This document shows positions 9,011 to 15,577 of a DNA stretch of 15,600 bases, one piece after another. This DNA is from Isohypsibius dastychi. Taxonomy: Eukaryota; Tardigrada; Eutardigrada; Parachela; Isohypsibiidae. Each line of letters starts with the position of its first letter. Position 1 is the first letter of the stretch. Below the pieces are notes generated by a model. The model saw nothing but the letters and a program-made list of their open reading frames with translations. It had not been told where the DNA came from and did not search any database. The translations under genes were made by a program, and so were the position numbers. The stretch is from NCBI GenBank assembly GCA_034696485.1, contig JAQIWT010000743.1, positions 1 through 15,600 on the forward strand, read 5' to 3'.

Positions 9011-9201
9011 ACCAGTTAGGGAAGTGACCGCCAAGCGAGCACAACCAAGCTAGCCTGTGTGTTCACGCGCATTGTTTCTTGAATAATTGGTCCGGCTTAC
9101 GCGAGATCTGGGCGAATAAACACCCAGTCTCGGCCCTTAGCTTGAGATAATTGCCCTAGCCGTAGAAACAATGCTGTAGCTGGGTCAAGCACGCAAGAAT
9201 G
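9011..9201. promoter_or_regulatory. Left subterminal motifs shared with the right end
   Basis: ACCAGTTAGGGAAG (9011-9024) is inverted at 14154-14167 with one mismatch. GTGTTCACGC (9059-9068) recurs in direct orientation at 14142-14151. GTCAAGCACGCAAGAATG (9184-9201) is inverted at 14097-14112 with a 2-bp gap. Harbinger transposase and Myb-like proteins are known to bind subterminal repeats, so these are candidate binding sites; the role is inference. Confidence 0.5.
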
Positions 9202-9233
9202 CATTTGACCACTCTTGCAATTCGAACTTCTGG

Positions 9234-9255
9234 ATTTTAACGATAACGTTAAAAT
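9234..9255. promoter_or_regulatory. Perfect 9-bp palindrome arms upstream of transposase
   Basis: ATTTTAACG (9234-9242) and CGTTAAAAT (9247-9255) are separated by ATAA. The site lies 414 bp before the transposase start. It could be a dimer-binding operator for an element or host protein; no factor can be named. Confidence 0.35.
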
Positions 9256-9382
9256 TCTTATTAACATATCTCAGCTAGCGGAATGGACGATTACGCAAAT
9301 TTATTCAATCAGCAAGTAGCCAGTTTTTTCAACTTTTTTCTCACTGCTGAAGCTGGGCAAAGTGCTGAGTTTGACCAGATAT

Positions 9383-9404
9383 TAGTATAGTTCACTAGTA
9401 AAAT
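9383..9404 (+). repeat. 22-bp inverted repeat, left copy
   Basis: It begins TAGTATAGTT and ends ACTAGTAAAAT, matching the reverse complement of 12575-12596 at 21/22. It lies 265 bp upstream of the transposase start; its partner lies 200 bp upstream of the Myb1 start in the same relative orientation. Confidence 0.75.
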
Positions 9405-9636
9405 ACAGGCTGAACTTGCTGAACTGGGCTGAGCTAGAACTTGTGACGTCAAGCGAATCAACTTAAAGTTCTGCCTTACAACCAGTGAGCGCACCTCATG
9501 TTATTTTTCGAAACTTTCAGAACAGAATAATATTCGATTAAATGGGATTATTTCCAGCTTCCATTTTATTCATCTGAATGTGAGTTGATCGCATTATAAG
9601 AAATGTTTGGTAAAAAAATGCTGTTGCCAGCCTACC

Positions 9637-9660
9637 CGTTTTAATTTTTTTCTAGCCCCA
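9637..9660 (+). repeat. 24-bp perfect inverted repeat, transposase-leader copy
   Basis: This copy starts CGTTTTAATT and ends TCTAGCCCCA, and is an exact reverse complement of 13772-13795. Similarity extends outward (TGTTGCCA here, TGTTACCA there). It contains a polypyrimidine-AG acceptor-like site 13 bp upstream of the transposase ATG. Confidence 0.8.
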
Positions 9661-9668
9661 AATCTGAA

Positions 9669-10967
9669 ATGCCACGCATAAGCAAACGCAAACGACTGCT
9701 GAAATCACTGGAGAACTTTGTTTTTTATTCTGCGGCAGCATCAGTTATATGTGGAGACAGCAGCAGCTCAGAATCCAGTGAATCGGACAGCGATGAAAGC
9801 GACTCTACTTCTAATGATTCATCAAGCTCCAGCAGTTCAGATGAAGACATCGCTGATGCCATTTCGTTACGGATATTTTTGGGCAGAAACAGGTACCTAG
9901 GAGAGCGTACTCCAGTGCCGAAATCTTCCCATCTGCTGGATATGATTCTGAATAGCTTCGACGAACAACGCTTCAAACAGAACGCGCGAATGTCCAGGGA
10001 AGCTTTCCAAAGGATTCTGAAAATGATCGAAAGCCACGATGTTTTCAAGGTTAAATACCACAAACGCAAGCAAACGCCACCTGAGCGTCAGCTGATTGCA
10101 GCACTCATGCGTTTTGGAAGTTCAGGAAACGGATCCTCTGTAAAAGCCATTTCACAAAGATGTGGAATTTCTGAAGGAGCTCTTGACAAATTCACCAATC
10201 GGGTCATGGTAGCAATTTTGTCTTTGGAATCTAGCGAAGTATTTTGGCCACAAGCTGAGGAAAGAGCGGAAATCTCATCACGAATTGAGGAGGAATCCGG
10301 ATTCCCTAATTGTCTTGGATTTGTGGATGGAACGCATATCATTCTGGACCGGAAACCTTCGCTGAATGGAGAAGATTACTTCAACCGGAAGTCGTCGTAT
10401 TCGATTTCAACAATGATTGTGTGCGACGATCGGAGAAAGATACGCTATGTACATGCGGGATTCTGCGGCTCGGCACACGATAGCCGCGTTCTTAAAGCTT
10501 CAAAACTCGCTTCTAATTCGAAGGATTATTTCACGGAGGGAGAATACCTCCTAGCTGACAGTGGTTATGCGTCCACAGAAACCGTTATTGCAGCCTACAA
10601 GAGGCCAGCATCTCTTTCAGCCAACAATGCAGCTTTCAATCTCCAACTTTCTCATATTCGGGTGATTGTCGAGCACACCAACGGAATGCTGAAAGGGAGA
10701 TTCCAAAGCCTGCGAGGCTTGAGAATAATGATCAACAACCGAAAGGATCACCAACGAGCAGTTTATTGGATTCGAACTTGTTGTGTGCTTCATAACTTGC
10801 TGACTGCCGATTTGTATGATGAGAGTTGGACGATCCCCGATGGAGTGGAAATGGAGATGAGCGGAAATGGGGCAGAGGAACCCGTCAACAATTTGGAAAA
10901 AGGAAAAGCAAAACGCGAGTTTGTCAAAGAAATTGTGTTACGTAATATCAATGCTCTAAGAGATTAG
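9669..10967 (+). CDS. Harbinger DDE transposase, full length (432 aa)
   Basis: This is the catalytic transposase of the element, an RNase H-fold nuclease that cuts at the terminal repeats and inserts at TTA. The N terminus is basic (RISKRKRLLK, possible nuclear signal), followed by a Ser/Asp/Glu-rich stretch at residues 31-60. A helical DNA-binding region follows at about 88-185, including a helix-turn-helix-like SSVKAISQRCGISEGALDKF. The DDE_4-type domain holds D220 in GFVDGTHI, D297 in LADSGY and E335 in VEHTNGMLKGRF, with 37 residues between the second D and E. GSAHDSRVLKAS and CCVLHNLL are further family signatures. The length is normal and the frame has no stop or intron. The ATG at 9669 follows an acceptor-like TTTCTAG. 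AATAAA signals follow at 10989 and 11083. It faces Myb1 tail to tail. The D220-D297-E335 set is complete, so it is probably active. Confidence 0.95.
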   Translation: MPRISKRKRLLKSLENFVFYSAAASVICGDSSSSESSESDSDESDSTSNDSSSSSSSDEDIADAISLRIFLGRNRYLGERTPVPKSSHLLDMILNSFDEQRFKQNARMSREAFQRILKMIESHDVFKVKYHKRKQTPPERQLIAALMRFGSSGNGSSVKAISQRCGISEGALDKFTNRVMVAILSLESSEVFWPQAEERAEISSRIEEESGFPNCLGFVDGTHIILDRKPSLNGEDYFNRKSSYSISTMIVCDDRRKIRYVHAGFCGSAHDSRVLKASKLASNSKDYFTEGEYLLADSGYASTETVIAAYKRPASLSANNAAFNLQLSHIRVIVEHTNGMLKGRFQSLRGLRIMINNRKDHQRAVYWIRTCCVLHNLLTADLYDESWTIPDGVEMEMSGNGAEEPVNNLEKGKAKREFVKEIVLRNINALRD

Positions 10968-10988
10968 CGGATGCGATTTTATTTACAA

Positions 10989-11088
10989 AATAAACTAACT
11001 GTTTGATAAAACTGGCGTAAATACTGACGTGATAACAACCACGTCGAACAGAAGAAACCAAAATCAGAATACATCTTTGAGAAATAAA
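10989..11088 (+). terminator. Polyadenylation signals after the transposase
   Basis: AATAAA occurs at 10989-10994, 21 bp after the stop, and again at 11083-11088. Between and after them, AAACTGGCGTAA is repeated at 11009-11020 and 11097-11108. TTACGCCAG, the inverse of its last nine bases, is found at 12498-12506 upstream of Myb1. Confidence 0.55.
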
Positions 11089-11228
11089 GAGTAATGAAAC
11101 TGGCGTAAGGAATGAAGTTCTCACAATCAAGTTGAAGAGGTTAAACAAACTTTAAATGGATTTTTCGGAATGAACAGCCTAACGAAAACTAACTTACGTT
11201 TCTCCAACATAGATGGGAACGCCGGAAA

Positions 11229-12375
11229 TTAGGTTGATCGAGTTCGACGGTCCATTTCATCTCGTTGAAGCTGTAGTTCCATCTCCTTCAAGCCTAGCTG
11301 GCGCATACGGTGCTCATGATCCAAATTCAATCGTTGTTCCTCAAGTTGTTGCTTCCGCTCCTCAGCTCGTTCATTTGCTTCAATCTTCAACTTTTCCATT
11401 TCCAGACGTTTATTCATTTTCATTTCCTGCACATCTGCTCGCGCTTTCTCTTTCATTTCTGCAACAAAGCTCCGCTCCACCTGGCATTTAACCATTGCGT
11501 CAGCGTAAGGATCTGATGATCGCTTAAATTTTCCGGATTTTGGCTGCATTTTCAGTGCACTTCCGGCTCGTTTCTTCGTGCCGAGATCACTCTTTGCAGA
11601 CGTCTCATCATCTTCGTTGATTATTTCTGGTTCGTCCAGGCCTTCCGACATAGGAGAGTTGCTTCTTGGCGCTTCTTCCTCTGGTTCTATCATATCAGTC
11701 GGATTTTCCGGCAAGAGAAGGTCGGCTGGATTATGTCGGTCCTGATTATCCGACGCAAATGGTGGAACAATCGCAGATCGCCCTCCAAATATTGGCAGTA
11801 ATCGATCCCAGTGCTGACACATGTTGAGGATTTTCTCTGAAAAGAAGATTGAAGTATAAATACATCTGCTCAATAGGTTTTCTCTTTGTTCTTTTTTCTT
11901 CTTTTCCCACATTATTTTTTTGCAATATTTCCAATTTTATTATTGACTCACTTTTGTTCGACTCGATTCCCATAAAAAGGTCAATATCAGTGATTCCATT
12001 CCCCGTGTGTTTGAGGTAGTCTGCTCCGATTTTGAATTTTTCCTCGAAAAACTTGATTTTACTGGCAATGGCTGTCGCGGAAAATCCGATGGCTTTTCGC
12101 TCCTCAAAGAATTTGACAATTTCTTTGCTGATGTTCACTTTGGTGTCCGGTCGAGTAGTCTTCATTCCGCTTGTATTCATCACAGTGGAAGAACGCCATC
12201 GAGAATAATTTCCTTCTATTTCCATCCAGTCAATCAGCATGCTTTCGCTCCCAAAATCCCATTTCGTATATGATCCTTGCACGGTGGCTTTTATGAAGCT
12301 GATACTTATTAAAGGAGCAAGCATAGCCATTCCAGTCTGAGTTGAGTTAGGCAATATTTTCCTCGGTTTCGACAT
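11229..12375 (-). CDS. Myb/SANT-like Harbinger partner protein 1, coiled-coil tail (343 aa)
   Basis: Model: exon 1 is 12375-11952, exon 2 is 11836-11229, with a 115-bp phase-1 intron (GTGAGT ... CTTTTCAG). The start at 12375 (MSKPRK) follows TTTTTTTCAAA and is preferred over the in-frame ATG at 12411. Residues about 38-165 look like a trihelix/Myb-SANT-like domain: Trp39, Trp50 and Trp60, the helical EIVKFFEERKAIGFSATAIA, then CQHWDRLLPIFGG across the splice junction, the C-terminal signature of this family. Next come an acidic linker (about 187-220), a basic cluster (KKRAGSALKMQPKSGKFKR, about 229-247) and a long charged helix (about 255-338) likely to form a coiled coil. In Harbinger elements such proteins import the transposase into the nucleus and help bind the ends. 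The domain call rests on pattern, not a database hit. Confidence 0.82.
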
Positions 12376-12626
12376 TTTGAAAAAAAGTGAATTCGCGGGA
12401 AAAGTGAACACGGTTGCTTGGAATAACGGAGTGAGCGAGGCGAAGTTCCGTGAAATCGAGCCTCGAGGCTCGTCTGGAAAAGTTACAGAACTTCAACTTA
12501 CGCCAGCCTCCGTAACTCTCATCCACCAATCCGGACGAAGTTCAGCCGAAGGCGTGTTCTCAAAGTTTTGCTCAATTTTACTAGTGAACCATACTATTGT
12601 TGGAAGCAAATGATTCTGAACAACAA
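12376..12626. promoter_or_regulatory. Divergent intergenic region between Myb1 and the headless transposase
   Basis: The two genes are transcribed away from each other from this 251-bp segment, so it probably holds both promoters. It contains the 22-bp repeat shared with the transposase leader (12575-12596) and TTACGCCAG (12498-12506), the inverse of a motif in the transposase 3' region. A 78-codon plus frame (12377-12613) is open but has no recognisable motif and is not called a gene. Confidence 0.45.
12575..12596 (-). repeat. 22-bp inverted repeat, Myb1-upstream copy
   Basis: This is the partner of 9383-9404 (21/22). A nearby GGCTGAACTT-like segment (inverted at 12540-12550, plus strand at 9408-9417) suggests the similarity was once longer. 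Confidence 0.75.
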
Positions 12627-13160
12627 ATGCTATCGGAACCTTATTTTTCCGATCCAAGCCGCACTAAAATATTCCGTGGAGACAGAAAGACCTCGGTTCT
12701 CGATATGTTAAAGTGAGTTCATTCATCAGCGAGGAAATGCTGTAACTAATTAATAACCAATCATTTAAGTTTTTACAGCTACCCTGACGCGCAGTTTCAG
12801 CAATCGTTTCGAGTCAATCGCCGCAGTTTCGAAGTATTGGTGGAAATCTTCGCCCCGTTCTTGGAAACACAGCTTTCTGTGATACCAGAAGAAGATGCCG
12901 TGTTCTCTGTGAACCCAATTACGATGATAGTTTTGGTTGGATTGTACGTGCTCGGCCACGGATCCAGCATCACAGTTACCGCTGATGTTTTCGGGCTTGG
13001 AAGGACCACAACATATAAATACTTCATTCACTTTTTGAATGCGGCAAAGAAAGGCCTTAATAGTAGCCTATTGATGCCTCCACCGGCGACTCTTCTGAAG
13101 TACTCAGCAAAAATCAGCAGTTCGCAGATTCCTTGGCAATTCGATCCATGCGCTCCGTAA
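12627..13160 (+). CDS. Headless Harbinger transposase paralogue, N-terminal DNA-binding half only (155 aa)
   Basis: Model: exon 1 is 12627-12712, exon 2 is 12779-13160, with a 66-bp phase-2 intron (GTGAGT ... TTTTTACAG). Splicing creates the family motif LDMLNYPDAQFQQSFRVNRR, typical of the region ahead of a DDE_4 domain. Then come RSFEVLVEIFAPFLE, a helix-turn-helix-like GHGSSITVTADVFGLGRTTTYKYF and FLNAAKKGL. These match, in order, DMILNSFDEQRFKQNARMSR, GNGSSVKAISQRCGISEGA and NRVMVAIL of the main transposase. The catalytic domain is absent: no D, D or E motif follows, and the frame stops inside the antisense 3' end of Myb2. The frame is open with good splice sites, so it may make a DNA-binding protein without nuclease activity, for example a competitor or regulator. 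The alternative is a truncated relic caused by rearrangement at about 13110. Confidence 0.75.
13114..13160. other. 47-bp antisense overlap of two element genes
   Basis: The stop of Myb2 (minus) lies at 13114 and the stop of the headless transposase (plus) at 13160. The coding ends overlap tail to tail, and the last 16 codons of one are antisense to the last codons of the other. Confidence 0.7.
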
Positions 13161-13916
13161 TCTGTCGGCTCTTGTCCACTCGTTCACGGCGCTTTCTGGT
13201 TTCTGGCGAAGTCAACGAAGCCGGGTGCGTGGCGTCTGGTCCTTCACCGCTGTCATCTGTGGGCTCCTCATCCAGGTCATCCAGATCTTCAGTGCTCATA
13301 ACAAAACGCTTCGAGGTAGGTTGCTGGCTAGAAGTGGCAAGTGGGATATCTGGCATTGCTCCACCGACTATAAACAAATTTTGGGTAATAAAAGACGTGG
13401 GTGACACAAGTAAACAGTAAATGTGTTCTAGAAAAAATGTACCTTCGCTTCCAACGACATGTTCCAGTGACAAGTCATCCCGTTTTCCCAAACGTTCATG
13501 AAACATCTTGTAGTACTCTCCCGGTGGATCTCCACCTTGTCCAGTTCCGCGGCGTCGATCGTTTTCTTTTCGATACACACCGTAGAGGTCCTCATATCGT
13601 TTTGCGACACAGTTATGGTCGTACACTTTGGATTCCGGAAAAGCAGCATGCATTCGAGTGGTGATTCGGATCCAGAACTTCTTTTTTGACTGGCACTTCC
13701 CCCACTGATCATTCATTTCAAGGCGTTGATGGATAATGAACCTGCAGTTATGAACAAAATTCGGAGTCTAGTGGGGCTAGAAAAAAATTAAAACGAAGCC
13801 GTGGTAACAAAAACTCACTTCGATAGCTGCACGTTCATTGGCGGAAGCTTTGCCACGACCTTCGAAGTGGAAGCCGGTTCATCGGGCTTTTTCTTGGATT
13901 TTCCGCGTGGAGCCAT
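13114..13916 (-). CDS. Myb/SANT-like Harbinger partner protein 2 (216 aa)
   Basis: Model: exons 13916-13819, 13741-13443 and 13367-13114; introns of 77 and 75 bp (donors GTGAGT and GTACAT, acceptors AACTGCAG and TTTATAG). Both junctions keep frame. Exon 1 supplies a basic start (MAPRGKSKKK) and the first helix (MNVQLSKFIIHQRLE). The Myb/SANT-like domain spans about 27-125, with FWIRITTRMHAAFPES, CVAKRYEDLYGVYRKENDRR and a Gly-rich loop before EYYKMFHERLGKRDD. Next come an acidic stretch (EDLDDLDEEPTDDSGE, 159-174) and a basic helical tail (ETRKRRERVDKSRQ). It is clearly different from Myb1 and lacks the long coiled coil. The 75-bp intron is also open in frame, so retention is possible. Its last 47 bp overlap the headless transposase antisense. 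Likely role: a second DNA-binding or import partner. Confidence 0.78.
13772..13795 (-). repeat. 24-bp perfect inverted repeat, Myb2-intron copy
   Basis: This is the exact inverted partner of 9637-9660 and lies inside the first intron of the second Myb-like gene. Using its TTTCTAG as the acceptor would give a stop after 22 codons, so the model uses the CTGCAG acceptor 34 bp further on. Confidence 0.8.
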
Positions 13917-13997
13917 TCAATGCGTATATTGAAACGAAAGTGGAAAGTTAGCAATCGAAATGACTTCAGGAACACCTTCGAATGATCAGAACAATCG

Positions 13998-14007
13998 TAT
14001 TTATATA
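13998..14007 (-). promoter_or_regulatory. TATA box of the Myb2 gene
   Basis: The minus strand reads TATATAAATA about 82 bp upstream of the Myb2 ATG, a normal distance with a short leader. The segment from here to the right terminus (14008-14229) carries the subterminal motifs. Confidence 0.5.
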
Positions 14008-14096
14008 CGCAAGCTGACCGCCTGGATGTTTTGAGCATTTTCAAGGAAAATGGAACAATAGCCGTTCAGATAAACACATTACCTTGCTTTAGTACC

Positions 14097-14167
14097 CATT
14101 CTTGTGCTTGACGTCTAGGTAGGGCAGTCAAGTATATGACAGTGTTCACGCTTCTTCCCTAATTGGT
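14097..14167. promoter_or_regulatory. Right subterminal motifs shared with the left end
   Basis: It contains the counterparts of the three left motifs: 14097-14112, 14142-14151 and 14154-14167. Order and spacing from the terminus are only partly conserved (62 bp here against 89 bp on the left for the GGGAAG motif). Confidence 0.5.
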
Positions 14168-14198
14168 ACGCGGCAAGCAATTTCTAAGGGTATAAAGT

Positions 14199-14229
14199 AA
14201 GCCGTCAAGCTGGCCGCGAAAACTGGCTC
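14199..14229 (-). repeat. Right terminal inverted repeat (31 bp)
   Basis: This is the inverted partner of 8922-8952, 29/31 identical. A degraded direct copy of the inner TIR part (AAGCTGACCGCCTGG) also lies near 14013-14027. Confidence 0.92.
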
Positions 14230-14232
14230 TTA
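14230..14232. other. Right target-site duplication TTA
   Basis: This is the partner of 8919-8921 and directly follows the end of the right terminal repeat. Confidence 0.85.
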
Positions 14233-14592
14233 GGCATAGGACTTCCCCTCTAGACATTGAACCGCAGTATCTTTCTCCGGCAGAGCAAGATCGATATCAT
14301 GGGCAAAATGACGTTGGAGAAAATTTACGTAGAAAACGACCACTGAGTCTTAACACGGGATAGATGAGTTTCACGACGGGGCATATTACAATACTGAGAG
14401 CATTATCCTGACAGATTCGCGCAAACTTGAATTCTAAATAATATGTGGCTTCTGTGGCCGTAAAACTGCATTTCCAGCCTTATCAAGGTGGATTGTCATC
14501 CAAGCAGCCAATACGTCGTTAATAGACCCTTGCCCTGCAAAGAGAAGATCATTGTCTAAAACTGTTTAGCGATACCGTAATCACCGACAGTA
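14233..14592. other. Right host flank of the transposon, no gene seen
   Basis: There are short open frames only. The first 12 bp continue the insertion-site duplication. Nothing else is recognised. Confidence 0.45.
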
Positions 14593-14693
14593 CCCCCCCC
14601 CCCCCCCTCCTTAATCTCGAAACTCTGAGCAATGAGTTTCCTCTTTGTGAAAACATTTTTGTCCCCCCCCCCCCCCTTTCAGGGGGGGGGGGG
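14593..14693. repeat. Poly-C/poly-G tracts with C14-TTTCA-G12 hairpin
   Basis: 15 C at 14593-14607, 14 C at 14663-14676, then TTTCA and 12 G at 14682-14693. The last two pair as a stem, extended by flanking GT and AC. Such tracts can form G-quadruplexes and are unstable in replication and hard to sequence, so exact lengths are uncertain. Confidence 0.8.
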
Positions 14694-14841
14694 ACCTAAG
14701 AGCCGTAACCATCTCGAGGTCCTAGAAAATTCTCAATTAAAAGTATGAAAAGCCTGCCTATTCTCTATCAGCTTTTCTCTCTGTCCCTATGAAAATCATG
14801 ACTTTCCGAAAAGTCTCTCTATCAAGCTGTGACGTTGCAAC

Positions 14842-14938
14842 ACGTTACGTCACGTACCTACGATACGCTACGTCAGATACGATGCACCACATACGTTACG
14901 TGACGTACGTTGCGAACTCAGAAGGTGGGGGGGGGGGG
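14842..14938. repeat. CGTA-rich repeat followed by a G12 tract
   Basis: ACGTTACGTCACGTACCT (14842-14859) recurs as ACGTTACGTGACGTACGT (14893-14910), with further TACG/CGTA words between. TGACGT/ACGTCA half sites resemble bZIP targets but the array looks simple-repeat-like. A run of 12 G follows at 14927-14938. Confidence 0.6.
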
Positions 14939-14999
14939 CATGTTAATTTGCACAGTAAATTATAAAAACCCAAGGTTTTTGCCGGTATATTTTTTCAAA

Positions 15000-15382
15000 A
15001 TGATACATTCTGGAAAAAGTAGCACTGAAAATCGTGTACTCCGTGGCTCTACGTATTTCGGTGATTACGGTGAGTTTTATAACACACATACTTTTATTGG
15101 TGTAGATCCGCGTTCAGTTATCATGAACCCACCAATGCTGTCCAGTAGCGACCTGGTCATTTCAGTTATCTGGATTTTCATCGCTGCAAAACCAAAACAG
15201 ATGTTATACTCAAGTTATTTGTTTGGTTCATCTTTCATTTTTGAAAAGCTGATATTGGTGAGTAACAATTTCTGCTGGTTTGATTTCCTCTAATATCTCA
15301 CCTTCTCCCGATTATTCCATTCTAGAGGCTACGTTCACGGTGTCCCCAAATCTGTACATTTGAAAGATACAATTGCCTGTAG
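15000..15382 (+). CDS. Candidate three-exon small gene of unknown function
   Basis: Model: exons 15000-15069, 15106-15257 and 15326-15382, giving 92 aa. The donors are GTGAGT at both introns and the acceptors are GGTGTAG and CATTCTAG. All junctions keep frame. The ATG follows TTTTTTCAAA. The product starts MIHSGKSSTENRVLRG, has a hydrophobic stretch (LVISVIWIFIAA) that could be a membrane segment, and ends with a Cys/Arg-rich tail (RLRSRCPQICTFERYNCL). The first intron would be only 36 bp, below the usual minimum for most animals, and reading through it is also open (12 extra residues). No family is recognised. It could be a chance frame next to repetitive DNA. Confidence 0.33.
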
Positions 15383-15577
15383 TACATGTGATCACTGAGG
15401 ATGACTTACAGACAGTAACGGGGCATCTTGAGACCAACAATTCCAGCAACGCAGGGGCCTAGACCAAAATAACAATAGCACATCGACAGTTCATTCAAAG
15501 AAAACCCAAGGTTCTGAGGGAACAGAGGTGCTTTCGTCAGGTCACAGATTTGACACCTGCGTAATAATAGACTAAGC
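15383..15577. other. Unannotated 3' stretch
   Basis: No gene or repeat is seen before the terminal G run. Confidence 0.4.

Larger units (their letters stand above)
9256..9668 (+). promoter_or_regulatory. Transposase leader region
   Basis: There is no long open frame. A short plus frame, 9283-9387 (MDDYANLFNQQVASFFNFFL...), looks protein-like and ends near a donor-like GTATAG at 9385, but it does not join the transposase in frame through the acceptor at 9655, so it is not called an exon. The segment ends in a strong acceptor-like tract (TTTTTTTCTAG, 9645-9655) just before the ATG, so a leader intron or trans-splicing site is plausible. It also contains the 22-bp and 24-bp segments repeated elsewhere in the element. 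Confidence 0.4.
8922..14229. mobile_element. Complete PIF/Harbinger DNA transposon, 5308 bp, four genes
   Basis: The ends are inverted repeats starting GAGCCAGTTTTCGCGG and matching at 29/31 bases. TTA flanks both ends, the 3-bp target duplication expected of PIF/Harbinger. The content confirms the class: a DDE transposase with D220, D297 and E335, and Myb/SANT-like partner proteins on the opposite strand. Unlike the usual two-gene layout, it carries a second tail-to-tail pair (headless transposase plus second Myb-like gene). All four reading frames are open with consistent splice sites, and the terminal repeats are nearly identical. This suggests a young, possibly active copy. Known family biology: the transposase and Myb-like protein jointly bind subterminal DNA and cut and paste the element in the nucleus. 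Confidence 0.93.

Noticed and set aside
9283-9387. Short peptide frame starting MDDYANLFNQQ as a first transposase exon
   Set aside because: Its donor-like site at 9385 is phase 0, and joining it to the acceptor at 9655 gives an immediate stop; no in-frame junction was found.
9725-10342. Minus-strand open frames inside the transposase (114 and 84 codons)
   Set aside because: They are antisense shadows of the strongly coding plus-strand DDE gene; no motif of their own.
11213-11516. Plus-strand Ser/Phe/Leu-rich frames opposite the Myb1 coiled coil
   Set aside because: Their composition is what the antisense of Glu/Lys/Arg-rich codons gives; the minus strand is the supported gene.
13428-13712. 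Alternative minus frame within Myb2 exon 2
   Set aside because: It lacks the W/F/Y pattern of the Myb domain and does not splice in frame with exon 1.
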